DNA of 64,000 nucleotides from an uncultured Anaerobutyricum sp. (GCF_934307085.1 NZ_CAKRCF010000009.1:17330-81329); one strand, 5' to 3'; numbered from the stretch's first letter, positions 46,440 through 55,911 are shown. A program made the numbers and translations. Notes: generated from the letters alone by a model not told the origin.

Positions 46440-46614
46440 CAAAATCTATGAAAAAGAACCATAAAAAATCGTATTGCCTTTTGTGACTTTGTGCTGTGGA
46501 ATTTAGACTGTAACCTTGCGAGCTCGTTTTCGAGCAAGGTTGTTTTATCAGGCAAGATGGAATGTTTAGCACAACGGAACAAAAGGCAATACGATTTTTT
46601 CATAGTTCTCTTCG
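46440..46614. repeat. Divergent dispersed hairpin element, copy 8
   Basis: Arms AAAAAATCGTATTGCCTTTT and AAAAGGCAATACGATTTTTT are perfect complements, flanked by GAACCAT/CATAGTTC. The core differs from other copies and contains AACCTTGCGAGCTCG and CGAGCAAGGTT. The right flank (TTACAAATCAGAAATTTT) matches the flank of the copy at 61318, which is the main link to the family. Confidence 0.65.
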
Positions 46615-46772
46615 GAAGCATTAGGGCAATCTGGTTGTGGCACTTTCTATAGCGGCGTCTGTTTAGTCTTACAAATCAGAAATTTTTCTTGTATTTCTTG
46701 GAGAATAGGGTTAGAATAAGACCGTATATGTTTAAATATATGATGACGTCAAATCTGGAGGTTAATAAATTC

Positions 46773-47414
46773 ATGAAGATTATTATGTTAGGCGCTCCTG
46801 GCGCAGGTAAAGGAACTCAGGCAAAGAAGCTTTCTGAGAAATACGGTATTCCTCATATTTCCACAGGTGATATTTTCCGTGCCAATATTAAAAATAATAC
46901 AGAACTCGGACAGAAAGCAAAGGGATATATGGATGCAGGGCAGCTTGTTCCAGACGAACTGGTTGTTGATCTTGTAGTAGACCGCATCAAAGCAAAAGAC
47001 TGCTTTAAAGGATTCATTCTTGATGGTTTCCCACGTACTATTCCACAGGCAGAAGCTCTTGACTATGCACTGAACAATCAGAATGAGAAGATTGATTATG
47101 CAATCAACGTAGATGTTCCTGATGAGAATATCATTAACAGAATGGGTGGAAGAAGAGCCTGTGTTGGATGTGGTGCTACATATCATGTAGTGAATATGCC
47201 ACCTAAGAAGGAAGGAATCTGTGATCATTGCGGAGAAAAATTAGTTCTTCGTGAAGATGATAAGCCAGAAACAGTTAAGAAGAGATTACAGGTTTATCAT
47301 GATCAGACAAAGCCTTTAATCGATTACTATGATAAGAAAGGCTCTCTTTTAACAGTAGATGGAACTTTAGATATCAATGTAGTATTTGAAAAGATTACAA
47401 AAGTTCTTGGATAA
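46773..47414 (+). CDS. adk: Adenylate kinase, zinc-LID type
   Basis: A 213-residue adenylate kinase: AMP + ATP to 2 ADP. P-loop GAPGAGKGT (7-15), AMP site DGFPRTIPQAEAL, and a LID with four Cys (CVGC ... CDHC) as in Gram-positive zinc forms. ATG with TGGAGG about 11 bases upstream; the longer frame has no conserved residues. Normally directly after secY; here separated by about 7.5 kb. Confidence 0.96.
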   Translation: MKIIMLGAPGAGKGTQAKKLSEKYGIPHISTGDIFRANIKNNTELGQKAKGYMDAGQLVPDELVVDLVVDRIKAKDCFKGFILDGFPRTIPQAEALDYALNNQNEKIDYAINVDVPDENIINRMGGRRACVGCGATYHVVNMPPKKEGICDHCGEKLVLREDDKPETVKKRLQVYHDQTKPLIDYYDKKGSLLTVDGTLDINVVFEKITKVLG

Positions 47415-47524
47415 AGCAGATGACAATAATGTAGAGGCATTTAAAAAGACATTGGTGTTTGGTAGCGTATGAACAATTACTAGATGTCAGTACATTGATA
47501 GGAATTATATTATAAGTCAAAAGG

Positions 47525-47580
47525 GCTGTCGCACTTTGACGGCAAGGTAATGTATGTCGTCAGTGCGACAGTTTCTTTAT
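47525..47580 (+). terminator. Terminator after adk
   Basis: CTGTCGCACT and AGTGCGACAG pair perfectly, extended inside by GACG/CGTC, followed by TTTCTTTAT. Confidence 0.8.
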
Positions 47581-47699
47581 ATAGCCTCCGGCAGAATTGT
47601 CAAGATGTGCAGTAGAAGTATGTCAGGCGTTGTATGACGCACATCGAACAGCAAAAATGCTGGGGAATTCTTGAATCTTGAATAAAGAAGGAATATCTC

Positions 47700-47993
47700 A
47701 TGGATAAAACAGGAATAAAACCAAAAGTAATAGAAGAGATACGAACTTTTGCAAGAAAATATAATATAGATAAGGTTATATTATTTGGCTCAAGAGCCAG
47801 AGGTGACTACAGACGTACCAGTGATATTGATTTGGCTGTTGTAGGTGGTGACTTTGCAAGATTTGCTCTGGATGTTGATGAGGAAACATCAACATTATTA
47901 GAATATGATATTGTTGATATGGGCAGGGAAATGCAGGATGAGCTGCGACAATCCATTATGCGGGAGGGGAAGATTTTATATGAAAAAGTATGA
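47700..47993 (+). CDS. MntA-type nucleotidyltransferase antitoxin
   Basis: A 97-residue minimal nucleotidyltransferase. The catalytic pattern is complete: Gly30-Ser31, ten residues, Asp42-x-Asp44 (FGSRARGDYRRTSDIDLAVV). MntA proteins add AMP groups to a tyrosine of their HepT partner and so neutralise it. Overlaps the HEPN gene by 14 bases. The pair is inserted between adk and map, which are normally adjacent. Confidence 0.85.
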   Translation: MDKTGIKPKVIEEIRTFARKYNIDKVILFGSRARGDYRRTSDIDLAVVGGDFARFALDVDEETSTLLEYDIVDMGREMQDELRQSIMREGKILYEKV

Positions 47994-48369
47994 GAATTTT
48001 TGTTCGGCTTTATGTAATATGAAAGAAATTTATAAGTATGACCCACCGTATGATACGGTTATTTTAACAGGTCTGGTTGGCTTGTTTGAAGTGTGTTTTG
48101 AACAGTCATGGAAAATGATGAAAGAAATTCTGGAATCACATGGGTATGAGGAGGGAGCAACCGGTTCTCCTAAAATTATTTTAAAAACAGCTTATAAAGC
48201 GGGTATGATTAAAGATGAGGAGATTTGGATTCGAGCTTTACAAGAAAGAAATAATGTGACACATTCATATAATGAAAGAATTGCATTAGGTATTGTTATG
48301 CGGGCAAAAGAATCATTTTATGATATGTTTTGCCAGTTGAAAAATGAGATTGATAAAAACTGGATATAA
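47980..48369 (+). CDS. HepT-type HEPN ribonuclease toxin
   Basis: A 129-residue HEPN protein of the HI0074/HepT type. It carries the full R-x4-H-x-Y motif (Arg90, His95, Tyr97 in RNNVTHSY): Arg and His form the RNase site, and Tyr97 is the residue AMPylated by MntA in studied pairs. ATG inside the end of the MNT gene, with GGGAGGGG upstream. All key residues are present, so the pair may be active. Confidence 0.85.
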   Translation: MKKYENFCSALCNMKEIYKYDPPYDTVILTGLVGLFEVCFEQSWKMMKEILESHGYEEGATGSPKIILKTAYKAGMIKDEEIWIRALQERNNVTHSYNERIALGIVMRAKESFYDMFCQLKNEIDKNWI

Positions 48370-48473
48370 AATATATTAGACTGACTTTTTGACCCTGGTA
48401 TCTATAGTGTTGTGTAGTAAAAATAAATATGCGAATGTCGTATTATCGACATATGCTGGATATGGAGAAAATA

Positions 48474-49256
48474 ATGGCAATTACAATAAAGAACGAACAT
48501 GAAATTGCATTGATGCGTGAGTCCGGACGTTTACTGGCACTGGTTCATGAGGAGATGCGTAAGGAATTAAAAGAGGGGATGACAACAAAGGATATTGATC
48601 GGATTTGTGAGACAATGATTCGTGATTTTGGATGCATTCCTAATTTTTTGAATTATCAGGGATTTCCGGCTTCAGTATGTGTATCTATTAATGATGAGGT
48701 TGTTCATGGAATTCCTTCTAAAAAAAGATATATTCAGAATGGAGATATCGTAAGTTTAGATGCAGGACTTATTTACAAAGGGTATCATTCCGATGCAGCA
48801 AGAACACATGGTGTTGGAGAAATTAGCCCAGAAGCACAGCGAATTATTGATGTAACAAGACAATCTTTCTTCGAAGGTATTAAGTTTGCAAAACCTGGAA
48901 ATCATTTAGTTGATATTGCAAGAGGTGTGCAGACATATGCAGAGAGCAACGGATATTCAGTTGTCCGTGACCTGACGGGACATGGTATTGGAACACATCT
49001 TCATGAAGCACCGGAGATTCCAAACTTTGTTCAGAGAAGAAGAGGAGCAAAGATGCAGAAAGGCATGGCTCTTGCTATTGAACCGATGATTAATGAAGGA
49101 ACGTATGATGTTTACTGGCTTGATAATGATTGGACAGTAGCGACGGTGGATGGAAAGCTTTCTGCACATTATGAAAATACAATTGCTATTACCGATGATG
49201 GATGTGAGATTCTTACGATGCTGCCAGAAGAAAAAGAAAAATTTGGAGTATTATAA
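48474..49256 (+). CDS. map: Methionine aminopeptidase, type I
   Basis: A 260-residue MetAP removing N-terminal Met. Metal ligands in order: LDAGLIYKGYHSDAARTHGV (two Asp), GHGIGTHLHEAPEIPN (His), IEPMINEG (Glu) and the final Glu in HYENTIAIT. ATG chosen after GGAG; an earlier in-frame ATG lacks a site. Normally follows adk directly. Confidence 0.93.
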   Translation: MAITIKNEHEIALMRESGRLLALVHEEMRKELKEGMTTKDIDRICETMIRDFGCIPNFLNYQGFPASVCVSINDEVVHGIPSKKRYIQNGDIVSLDAGLIYKGYHSDAARTHGVGEISPEAQRIIDVTRQSFFEGIKFAKPGNHLVDIARGVQTYAESNGYSVVRDLTGHGIGTHLHEAPEIPNFVQRRRGAKMQKGMALAIEPMINEGTYDVYWLDNDWTVATVDGKLSAHYENTIAITDDGCEILTMLPEEKEKFGVL

Positions 49257-49476
49257 AATATTCAGAAATATATATCTGGAATTTCATTTTTATAGCATGT
49301 AGATAAGAGAATATAAATAAGATACTTCTGGAAATAAAGTACAAAGGCATATAAAGTGGTTATCGTATACACTATATTAAGCCGTATAGTAAGAAATAGC
49401 TGTATTTAGCCATGAATAATAAACAAAAAGAAAAGTAATTTTTTTATAATTTTTTACTTGGTAATGGAGAAGATTT

Positions 49477-49764
49477 ATGCTAGAATATAAATTAGGTTAT
49501 TTTGCCACATCCCTTTGTGGTCATGATAAAGGAAAAGTTTACATGATTGTGAAGCAGGAGGGTGAGATGATTGGATTATCTGATGGAGTAAGAAGAACCA
49601 TTGATAATCCGAAGTGGAAAAAGAAGAAACATATTCAGATGATACGCTCTGAGAGAATGGCAGAAGCTTTTCCATCCCTGATTTCTTCGGAGGATGCCAA
49701 TCAGAGAATCTGTGATGAGATTGCTGGAATGGAAGGGCGTAAAGTAAGAAAGCAGGAGGATTAA
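49477..49764 (+). CDS. KOW-domain RNA-binding protein (L14e/YlxQ-like neighbourhood)
   Basis: A 95-residue basic protein starting [20 protein letters not shown], a KOW-like beta motif also seen in L14e-type proteins, and a Lys-rich middle ([10 protein letters not shown]). Located in most Clostridia between map and infA. Likely ribosome or RNA associated; exact role unknown. ATGGAGAAG site upstream. Confidence 0.75.
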   Translation: MLEYKLGYFATSLCGHDKGKVYMIVKQEGEMIGLSDGVRRTIDNPKWKKKKHIQMIRSERMAEAFPSLISSEDANQRICDEIAGMEGRKVRKQED

Positions 49765-49766
49765 AT

Positions 49767-49985
49767 ATGTCAAAATCAGATGTTATTGAAGTAGAAGGAA
49801 AGGTAGTAGAGAAGCTTCCTAACGCTATGTTTAAGGTAGAGCTTGAGAATGGTCATCAGGTACTGGGACATATCAGCGGAAAGTTACGTATGAACTTCAT
49901 TAAGATTTTACCAGGCGATAAAGTGACAATTGAACTTTCCCCATACGATTTAACAAAAGGCAGAATTATCTGGAGAGATAAATAG
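49767..49985 (+). CDS. infA: Translation initiation factor IF-1
   Basis: A 72-residue OB-fold protein of normal length ([53 protein letters not shown]). Two-base gap from the KOW gene, whose end supplies the AGGAGG ribosome site. Confidence 0.96.
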   Translation: MSKSDVIEVEGKVVEKLPNAMFKVELENGHQVLGHISGKLRMNFIKILPGDKVTIELSPYDLTKGRIIWRDK

Positions 49986-50010
49986 ATTAAAAGGTTTTTG
50001 TACGATTTGA

Positions 50011-50043
50011 CCGAAAAATAGCTGGAATTCTGTCATTTTTCGG
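50011..50043 (+). terminator. Hairpin after infA
   Basis: CCGAAAAAT and ATTTTTCGG pair across 15 bases. No T run follows, so it may be a weak terminator or processing site. Confidence 0.45.
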
Positions 50044-50054
50044 AAGATTTGTGC

Positions 50055-50083
50055 TTGCTTTTAATATAGAAAGATGATATAAT
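50055..50083 (+). promoter_or_regulatory. Promoter of rpmJ and the alpha-operon genes
   Basis: TTGCTT, 17-base spacer, TATAAT, 34 bases before the rpmJ start. Confidence 0.65.
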
Positions 50084-50116
50084 AATTGCCGAACGTTTTG
50101 GAAAGGAGAGAAAATC

Positions 50117-50230
50117 GTGAAGGTTAGAGCATCAGTTAAGCCTATCTGCGAAAAATGCAAAGTCATTAAACGCAAAGGCGCAATCAGAATCATTTGCGAA
50201 AATCCAAAACATAAACAGAGACAGGGATAA
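50117..50230 (+). CDS. rpmJ: 50S ribosomal protein L36
   Basis: A 37-residue L36 from a GTG start with AAAGGAG upstream. Reads [20 protein letters not shown] then [17 protein letters not shown]. The zinc ligands are Cys, Cys, Cys and His (C-x2-C, C, H), so this is the zinc-binding form. Confidence 0.95.
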   Translation: MKVRASVKPICEKCKVIKRKGAIRIICENPKHKQRQG

Positions 50231-50678
50231 GACCTTGCTTCCGGGTTCAGCAGAATTTGGGAGTGAAGAATATATTCTTGATTTTGTTGTGTCATTGGTA
50301 TGATATCCTTTCAATCTGAGTATTTACGTCAGATGCAAGAGAGACTATTGAGTTTTGCGGATATCATCAACTATTGCCACCGTCATGGCGATTAAGTAGT
50401 TTTACGAAAAGCGGCTGTGGTAATTACTTACCAATATTTTTTTCGTAAAAGGATGGTGCGGAAAGACAGCACTATCAGGCAGCGCGAAAGAGTTTACAGT
50501 TTGTCTGTAACGATAAGACGGTCACGCTGTAGTCCGGGAATACACTGTATTTCATGACGTTAAACAATTAATATTATTAAGGAAAACAAGACGAATCCGA
50601 ACTTAAGACACGCTGATCATTTCACCGTACGCGGCAGCGATGGATTTTGTCGGATGAATATTTAGTGGAGGTGCACAC
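50231..50678 (+). promoter_or_regulatory. Long structured spacer between rpmJ and rpsM
   Basis: About 448 bases without a gene in a region that is usually compact. TTTTACGAAAA (from 50399) pairs with TTTTTCGTAAAA (to 50450), enclosing a TGGTAA/TTACCA hairpin, and an ATTGCCA/TGGCGAT hairpin precedes it. GC content is higher than in ordinary spacers here. Candidate leader RNA for the rpsM-rpsK-rpsD-rpoA-rplQ group; I recognise no described class. Confidence 0.5.
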
Positions 50679-51047
50679 ATGGCTCGTATTTCAGGTGTTG
50701 ATTTACCTAGAGAAAAACGTGTAGAAATCGGTCTTACTTATATTTATGGAATTGGAAGAACAAGTGCAGACAAGATTTTAAAAGCAGCAGACGTTAATCC
50801 TGACACACGTGTACGCGATTTAACTGATGACGAGGTTCGTCGTCTTAGCGATATCATCAATGCAGACTATACTGTAGAAGGTGATTTACGTCGTGAAATC
50901 GCTATGAACATCAAACGTTTACAGGAAATTGGTTGCTACAGAGGAATCCGTCATAGAAAAGGATTACCTGTTCGTGGACAGAAGACAAAGACAAACGCTA
51001 GAACACGTAAAGGTCCTAAGAAAACTGTTGCAAACAAGAAGAAATAA
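50679..51047 (+). CDS. rpsM: 30S ribosomal protein S13
   Basis: A 122-residue S13 ([40 protein letters not shown]). Contacts tRNA and the large subunit. GTGGAGG upstream. Confidence 0.97.
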   Translation: MARISGVDLPREKRVEIGLTYIYGIGRTSADKILKAADVNPDTRVRDLTDDEVRRLSDIINADYTVEGDLRREIAMNIKRLQEIGCYRGIRHRKGLPVRGQKTKTNARTRKGPKKTVANKKK

Positions 51048-51097
51048 GTAATTTAGTGAAAAGTAATATAGATTAATCCTATAGGAGGGTTTCGTCA

Positions 51098-51493
51098 ATG
51101 GCAAAGAAAGTGACCAAAAAGGTGACGAAGAAACGTGTTAAAAAGAATGTACAGCACGGTCAGGCTCATATTCAGTCATCTTTTAATAATACAATTGTAA
51201 CATTAACTGACTCTGAAGGTAACGCTCTTTCTTGGGCAAGTGCTGGAGAAATGGGCTTCAGAGGCTCCAAAAAATCTACTCCATATGCAGCACAGATGGC
51301 AGCTGAAACAGCAGCTAAAGCAGCAGTGGTACACGGATTAAAGACTGTTGAAGTTATGGTTAAAGGACCAGGTTCAGGAAGAGAAGCAGCAATTCGTGCA
51401 CTTCAGGCATGTGGTCTGGAAGTAACAAGCATCAAAGATGTTACACCAGTACCTCATAATGGATGTCGTCCACCAAAACGTAGAAGAGTCTAA
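51098..51493 (+). CDS. rpsK: 30S ribosomal protein S11
   Basis: A 131-residue S11 with Lys-rich N-terminus and [20 protein letters not shown], ending [18 protein letters not shown] upstream. Confidence 0.97.
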   Translation: MAKKVTKKVTKKRVKKNVQHGQAHIQSSFNNTIVTLTDSEGNALSWASAGEMGFRGSKKSTPYAAQMAAETAAKAAVVHGLKTVEVMVKGPGSGREAAIRALQACGLEVTSIKDVTPVPHNGCRPPKRRRV

Positions 51494-51509
51494 TAGGAGG
51501 TAAGTAAGA

Positions 51510-52103
51510 ATGGCAATTGATAGAACTCCAGTCCTGAAGAGATGCAGATCCTTAGACATGGATCCTGTATATTTAGGAGTGAATAAAAAATCAAACAGAA
51601 AGTTAGTTCGTTCCAGCAGAAAGATCAGCGAGTATGGTCTTCAGCTTCGTGAAAAACAGAAAGCAAAATTCATCTACGGTGTTTTAGAAAAACCTTTCAG
51701 AAACTACTATGCTACAGCAGAAAGAATGAAAGGACTTACAGGTCCTAACTTAATGGTTCTTCTTGAATCCAGACTGGACAACGTAGTATTCCGTATGGGA
51801 TTTGCTAGAACAAGAAAAGAAGCTAGACAGATCGTTGGACATAAGCATGTATTAGTTAACGGTAAGTGCGTTAACATTCCATCTTACAGAATCAAAGCTG
51901 GCGATGTTGTTGAAATTAAAGAAAACAAAAAGACAATGCAGAGATACAAAGATATCGTTGAGGCAACTGGCGGTGTTCTTGTACCAGCATGGTTAGACGC
52001 TGATATCGAAGAGTTAAAGGGAACAGTTAAAGAACTTCCTTCCCGTGACATGATCGATGTTCCAGTTAATGAAACACTCATTGTCGAGTTATATTCTAAA
52101 TAA
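51510..52103 (+). CDS. rpsD: 30S ribosomal protein S4
   Basis: A 197-residue S4 with an S4 RNA-binding domain (RLDNVVFRMGFARTRKEARQ, then IVGHKHVLVNGK). N-terminus lacks the zinc cysteines of some S4 forms. In E. coli S4 represses this operon. Confidence 0.97.
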   Translation: MAIDRTPVLKRCRSLDMDPVYLGVNKKSNRKLVRSSRKISEYGLQLREKQKAKFIYGVLEKPFRNYYATAERMKGLTGPNLMVLLESRLDNVVFRMGFARTRKEARQIVGHKHVLVNGKCVNIPSYRIKAGDVVEIKENKKTMQRYKDIVEATGGVLVPAWLDADIEELKGTVKELPSRDMIDVPVNETLIVELYSK

Positions 52104-52117
52104 TAAATGATTCTTCA

Positions 52118-52151
52118 AATTGAATGCCTGCTATCACACAGGCATTCAATT
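52118..52151 (+). promoter_or_regulatory. Perfect hairpin between rpsD and rpoA
   Basis: AATTGAATGCCTG and CAGGCATTCAATT pair perfectly across eight bases, with no T run after. Could be an RNase processing site or attenuator that sets rpoA level relative to r-proteins. Confidence 0.6.
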
Positions 52152-52220
52152 GTAGTATATGGAAGCTGGTAAATTTGGAATTGATTTTCCAATTAATTAC
52201 CCAAAAGGAGGGTCCCATTC

Positions 52221-53180
52221 GTGTTTGAATTCGAAAAACCGAGAATTGAAATAGCAGAGATTTCAGAAGACAATAAATATGGTCGTTTTGTGGTGGAACC
52301 ACTGGAAAGAGGGTACGGCACAACTTTAGGTAACTCCTTAAGAAGAATCATGTTATCTTCCTTACCAGGTGCGGCAGTAAGTGCAGTGAAGATTAAAGGT
52401 GTTCTTCATGAGTTCAGTTCTATTCCTGGTGTAAAAGAAGATGTCACTGAAATAATTATGAATATCAAAGAACTGTCTATCAAGAATAACAGTTCTTCTA
52501 ACGAACCAAAACGCGCTTTTATTGAGTTCAGCGGAGAGGGTGTAGTTACAGCAGCAGACATCCAGGTTGACAGTGATATTGAAATCATTAATCCGGATTT
52601 AGTTATTGCAACTTTAAGTGGCGGTGCAGACAGCCATTTTGAAGCAGAGCTGACTATCACAAAAGGCCGTGGATATGTAGGCGCTGACAAGAATAAATCG
52701 GAAGATCAGTCCATTGATGTAATCGCAGTAGATTCTATTTATACACCAGTAGAACGTGTAAATCTTACTGTAGAGAATACTCGTGTAGGTCAGATTACAG
52801 ACTTTGATAAACTGACTCTTGATGTATTTACAAATGGAACACTGGCACCGGACGAAGCAGTGAGCCTTGCTGCTAAAGTTCTGAGTGAACATCTTAACCT
52901 TTTCATTGACTTATCTGAGAACGCTCAGAAAGCCGAGGTTATGGTAGAGACAGCTCAGGATCCGGTTGACAAAGTATTAGAGATGAATATTGACGAATTG
53001 GAGTTATCTGTTCGTTCATATAACTGCTTAAAGAGAGCAGGTATTAATACTGTTGAAGAACTTACTAACAAGACACCTGAAGATATGATGAAGGTTCGTA
53101 ATCTTGGACGTAAGTCTCTTGAAGAAGTATTAGCTAAATTAAAAGAATTAGGTCTTTCCTTAAATAATAGTGAAGAATAA
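52221..53180 (+). CDS. rpoA: RNA polymerase subunit alpha
   Basis: A 319-residue alpha subunit. N-terminal dimerisation domain ([20 protein letters not shown]), linker, and C-terminal DNA/activator-binding domain ([39 protein letters not shown]). GTG start with AAAGGAGGG upstream. Confidence 0.97.
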   Translation: MFEFEKPRIEIAEISEDNKYGRFVVEPLERGYGTTLGNSLRRIMLSSLPGAAVSAVKIKGVLHEFSSIPGVKEDVTEIIMNIKELSIKNNSSSNEPKRAFIEFSGEGVVTAADIQVDSDIEIINPDLVIATLSGGADSHFEAELTITKGRGYVGADKNKSEDQSIDVIAVDSIYTPVERVNLTVENTRVGQITDFDKLTLDVFTNGTLAPDEAVSLAAKVLSEHLNLFIDLSENAQKAEVMVETAQDPVDKVLEMNIDELELSVRSYNCLKRAGINTVEELTNKTPEDMMKVRNLGRKSLEEVLAKLKELGLSLNNSEE

Positions 53181-53265
53181 TTCTTACCATAACAATGTAA
53201 TATAGACCCGCTTAGGCTGAAGGTATTAGTAAGCATGGCGAAAAATAAACAGGAGGTCCATTAAA

Positions 53266-53802
53266 ATGGCAAAATACAGAAAATTAGGAAGAACATCTAA
53301 CCAGAGAAAAGCTTTATTACGTAACCAGGTTACACAGCTTTTATATCATGGAAAGATTCGTACTACAGAAGCTAAAGCTAAAGAAATTCGCAAAATCGCT
53401 GAAGGTTTAATTGCTCTTGGTGTTAAAGAAAAAGACAACTTCGAAGTTGTTAAGGTTCAGGCTAAAGTAGCTAAGAAAGATGCTGAAGGTAAGAGAGTTA
53501 AAGAAGTAGTAGATGGAAAGAAAGTAACTGTTTATGAAACAGTTGAAAAAGAAATCAAAAAAGATTTACCATCCAGACTTCATGCTAGACGTCAGATGTT
53601 AAAGGTATTATACCCTGTAACAGAAGTTCCTGTAGAAGGAAAAGGCAGAAAAGCAAACACAAAGAAAATCGATCTTGCTCAGAAAATCTTTGATGAGTAC
53701 GCTCCTAAATACGCTGATCGTAACGGTGGTTATACAAGAATCGTTAAAGTAGCTCAGCGTAAAGGTGATGCTGCATTAGAAGTTATCATTGAATTAGTTT
53801 AA
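53266..53802 (+). CDS. rplQ: 50S ribosomal protein L17 with internal extension
   Basis: A 178-residue L17 (MAKYRKLGRTSNQRKALLRN start; YADRNGGYTRIVKVAQRKGD and ALEVIIEL at the end). Most L17 proteins are about 115-130 residues; the extra length is a Lys/Glu/Val-rich insert at about residues 60-130 (AKKDAEGKRVKEVVDGKKVT and onward). Such inserts occur in Lachnospiraceae-type L17. AGGAGG upstream. Confidence 0.95.
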   Translation: MAKYRKLGRTSNQRKALLRNQVTQLLYHGKIRTTEAKAKEIRKIAEGLIALGVKEKDNFEVVKVQAKVAKKDAEGKRVKEVVDGKKVTVYETVEKEIKKDLPSRLHARRQMLKVLYPVTEVPVEGKGRKANTKKIDLAQKIFDEYAPKYADRNGGYTRIVKVAQRKGDAALEVIIELV

Positions 53803-53823
53803 TTTTAACGCAATAGATGAGAA

Positions 53824-53866
53824 TAAAAATCGTCCTTAGACAAATGTCTAGGGGCGATTTTTTATT
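53824..53866 (+). terminator. Terminator after rplQ
   Basis: AAAAATCGTCC-TTAGAC and GTCTA-GGGGCGATTTTTT pair around AAAT, ending in a T run. Strong rho-independent terminator. Confidence 0.85.
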
Positions 53867-54144
53867 TAATTCATCAGGTTATCAATCAGGCAAAGTTGAC
53901 GCCTTGGAAGTCATAAATATGCATTATTTTATTCCAGCTTCGTCTGTTGATTACAATGAATTAACGCAAACCAGTATCTTTTTAAGGAAAAATAAGGTAT
54001 AATAATTGTTAGCTTTGTCGAACTTAAAGCGGAAAAATCTGGTTTCGATAAGCTAAATAGCGCGGATAATAGTGGTAGATGATCATGTTATAAAGTTTAA
54101 TGATAGTATGGTGATTTACTGGAATTATAGTGGAGAAAAGCCAA

Positions 54145-55911
54145 ATGAATTTAATTGACGTTAAAAATCTTTTGTTTAAATATAAGATGTACTCTGGAGA
54201 GAAAGAAGAAGTCATAGAATATACAGCGATTGATGATATTTCCCTCTCTATTAAAAAGGGTGATTTTGTGGGAGTTCTCGGACATAATGGTTCGGGAAAG
54301 TCTACTCTGGCAAAACAGCTTGCAGCCTTATTAAAACCATCGGGTGGTGTTATATATGTTGGTGGAATGGACACATCAAAAGAAGAACAGATTTTAGATA
54401 TTCGAAAGACAGCAGGTATGGTATTCCAGAATCCTGATAATCAGTTGATTGGAAATATCGTTGAGGAAGATGTCGCATTTGGCCCAGAAAATATGGGAAT
54501 TCCATCGAAAGAAATAGAAGAAAGAATTACAAAAGCACTAGCTTCTACAGGAATGACAGCGTATAGAGAAGTAGCACCAGGGGCACTTTCAGGAGGACAA
54601 AAGCAAAAGATTGCAATATCTGGAGTTCTTGCGATGGAGCCGGAGTGCATTATATTTGATGAACCGACAGCGATGATTGATCCGGAAAGTCGGAAAGAGT
54701 TGTTAGAAGCAATTTATGAGTTAAATAAGTTGAAAAATATTACAGTTATTTATATCACACATTTTTTACAGGAAGTCAGTCAAGCAGATTATTTATATGT
54801 GATGAGTCATGGTAAGATTACGCTTGAAGGTAGCCCAGAAACATTATTTAAAATGCCAGAAAAATTAGTGGAAAATAATTTAGAACTGCCATTTGAGATT
54901 GCTTTGATAGATACTTTAAGAAAAAAAGGTGTGCAGGTGCCGGGAGAAATCTATACGAAGCAGCAGTTGCTTGAATTTTTGGAACATGATTTTCGGAAGA
55001 ATATATCAGATATAAAGGAAATGTCTAAGAAAATATATGAACCAAAAGAAAAAGAGTCTATAAAAGGAATTACCCTGAAAAATATCAGTTACCAGTACAA
55101 AAAACAAGGTTCTGGTACAGAAAAATATGCTATAAAAGATATTTCTCTTTCCATAGAACCTGGGGAATTTGTGGCGATTGTAGGGCGTACCGGTTCGGGA
55201 AAGTCTACGTTAATTCAACATCTGAATGGTCTTTTACAGCCAGAAAGCGGACAGTATTTCTTTAATGGGGAAAATATCTGGGAGAAGAAATATGATTTGA
55301 AAAAGCTTCGTCAGAAAGTTGCACTTTGCTTTCAGTATCCAGAATACCAGCTTTTTGAAGAAAATGTATTAAAAGATATTACATTTGGTCCGAGGAATCT
55401 TGGATTTGATAAAAAGGAATGTGAAGAGAAAGCACGCCATGCGATGCAGATTGTTGGACTGTCTAAAGAATTTGAAAAAGTATCTCCATTTTCTCTTTCT
55501 GGTGGACAGAAAAGAAGAGTGGCATTAGCTGGAATTCTTGCGATGGAGCCAGAATATCTCATTTTGGATGAGCCGGTTGCTGGTATGGATGCACCGGGAA
55601 AAAAGATATTATTTGATCTTTTGCATCATTTGAATAAAGAGAGAGGAATCACTATCGTACTGGTTTCTCATAACATGGACGATGTGGCAAATCATGCAGA
55701 CAGAGTTCTTGTGATGGAAGATGGACAGCTTAAAATAGATGGGAAGACAGAGAAAGTTTTTGCACGAAAAGATGAGTTGACAGAGATGGGGCTTGGTGTT
55801 CCACAGGCAGTGGAGTTTTATCTAGATTTAAAAGCAAAAAGAATGAAAAATGTAGGGATTCCGTTAAAGGTAGAAGAATTGGCAGAATATATAGCAGGAG
55901 GTAGCTTATGA
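54145..55911 (+). CDS. Fused double ECF transporter ATPase (EcfA-EcfA)
   Basis: A 588-residue protein with two complete ABC ATPase domains in one chain. The first (about 1-280) has GHNGSGKST, LSGGQKQ and IIFDEPTAMIDP; the second (about 305-570) has GRTGSGKST, LSGGQKRR and LILDEPVAGMD. In most Firmicutes this place holds two genes, ecfA1 and ecfA2. The fusion would form an internal heterodimer energising vitamin and metal S-components with EcfT, encoded directly after (ATGA overlap). Start set at the ATG because TGGAG lies ten bases upstream; a GTG 15 bases earlier overlaps that site. Confidence 0.9.
   Translation: MNLIDVKNLLFKYKMYSGEKEEVIEYTAIDDISLSIKKGDFVGVLGHNGSGKSTLAKQLAALLKPSGGVIYVGGMDTSKEEQILDIRKTAGMVFQNPDNQLIGNIVEEDVAFGPENMGIPSKEIEERITKALASTGMTAYREVAPGALSGGQKQKIAISGVLAMEPECIIFDEPTAMIDPESRKELLEAIYELNKLKNITVIYITHFLQEVSQADYLYVMSHGKITLEGSPETLFKMPEKLVENNLELPFEIALIDTLRKKGVQVPGEIYTKQQLLEFLEHDFRKNISDIKEMSKKIYEPKEKESIKGITLKNISYQYKKQGSGTEKYAIKDISLSIEPGEFVAIVGRTGSGKSTLIQHLNGLLQPESGQYFFNGENIWEKKYDLKKLRQKVALCFQYPEYQLFEENVLKDITFGPRNLGFDKKECEEKARHAMQIVGLSKEFEKVSPFSLSGGQKRRVALAGILAMEPEYLILDEPVAGMDAPGKKILFDLLHHLNKERGITIVLVSHNMDDVANHADRVLVMEDGQLKIDGKTEKVFARKDELTEMGLGVPQAVEFYLDLKAKRMKNVGIPLKVEELAEYIAGGSL

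Noticed and set aside
53817..54002. 61-codon frame after rplQ
   Set aside because: It runs through the strong terminator at 53824 and has no ribosome site or recognisable product.
54130..54144. GTG start for the fused EcfA protein
   Set aside because: This GTG is part of the GTGGAG ribosome site serving the ATG at 54145.
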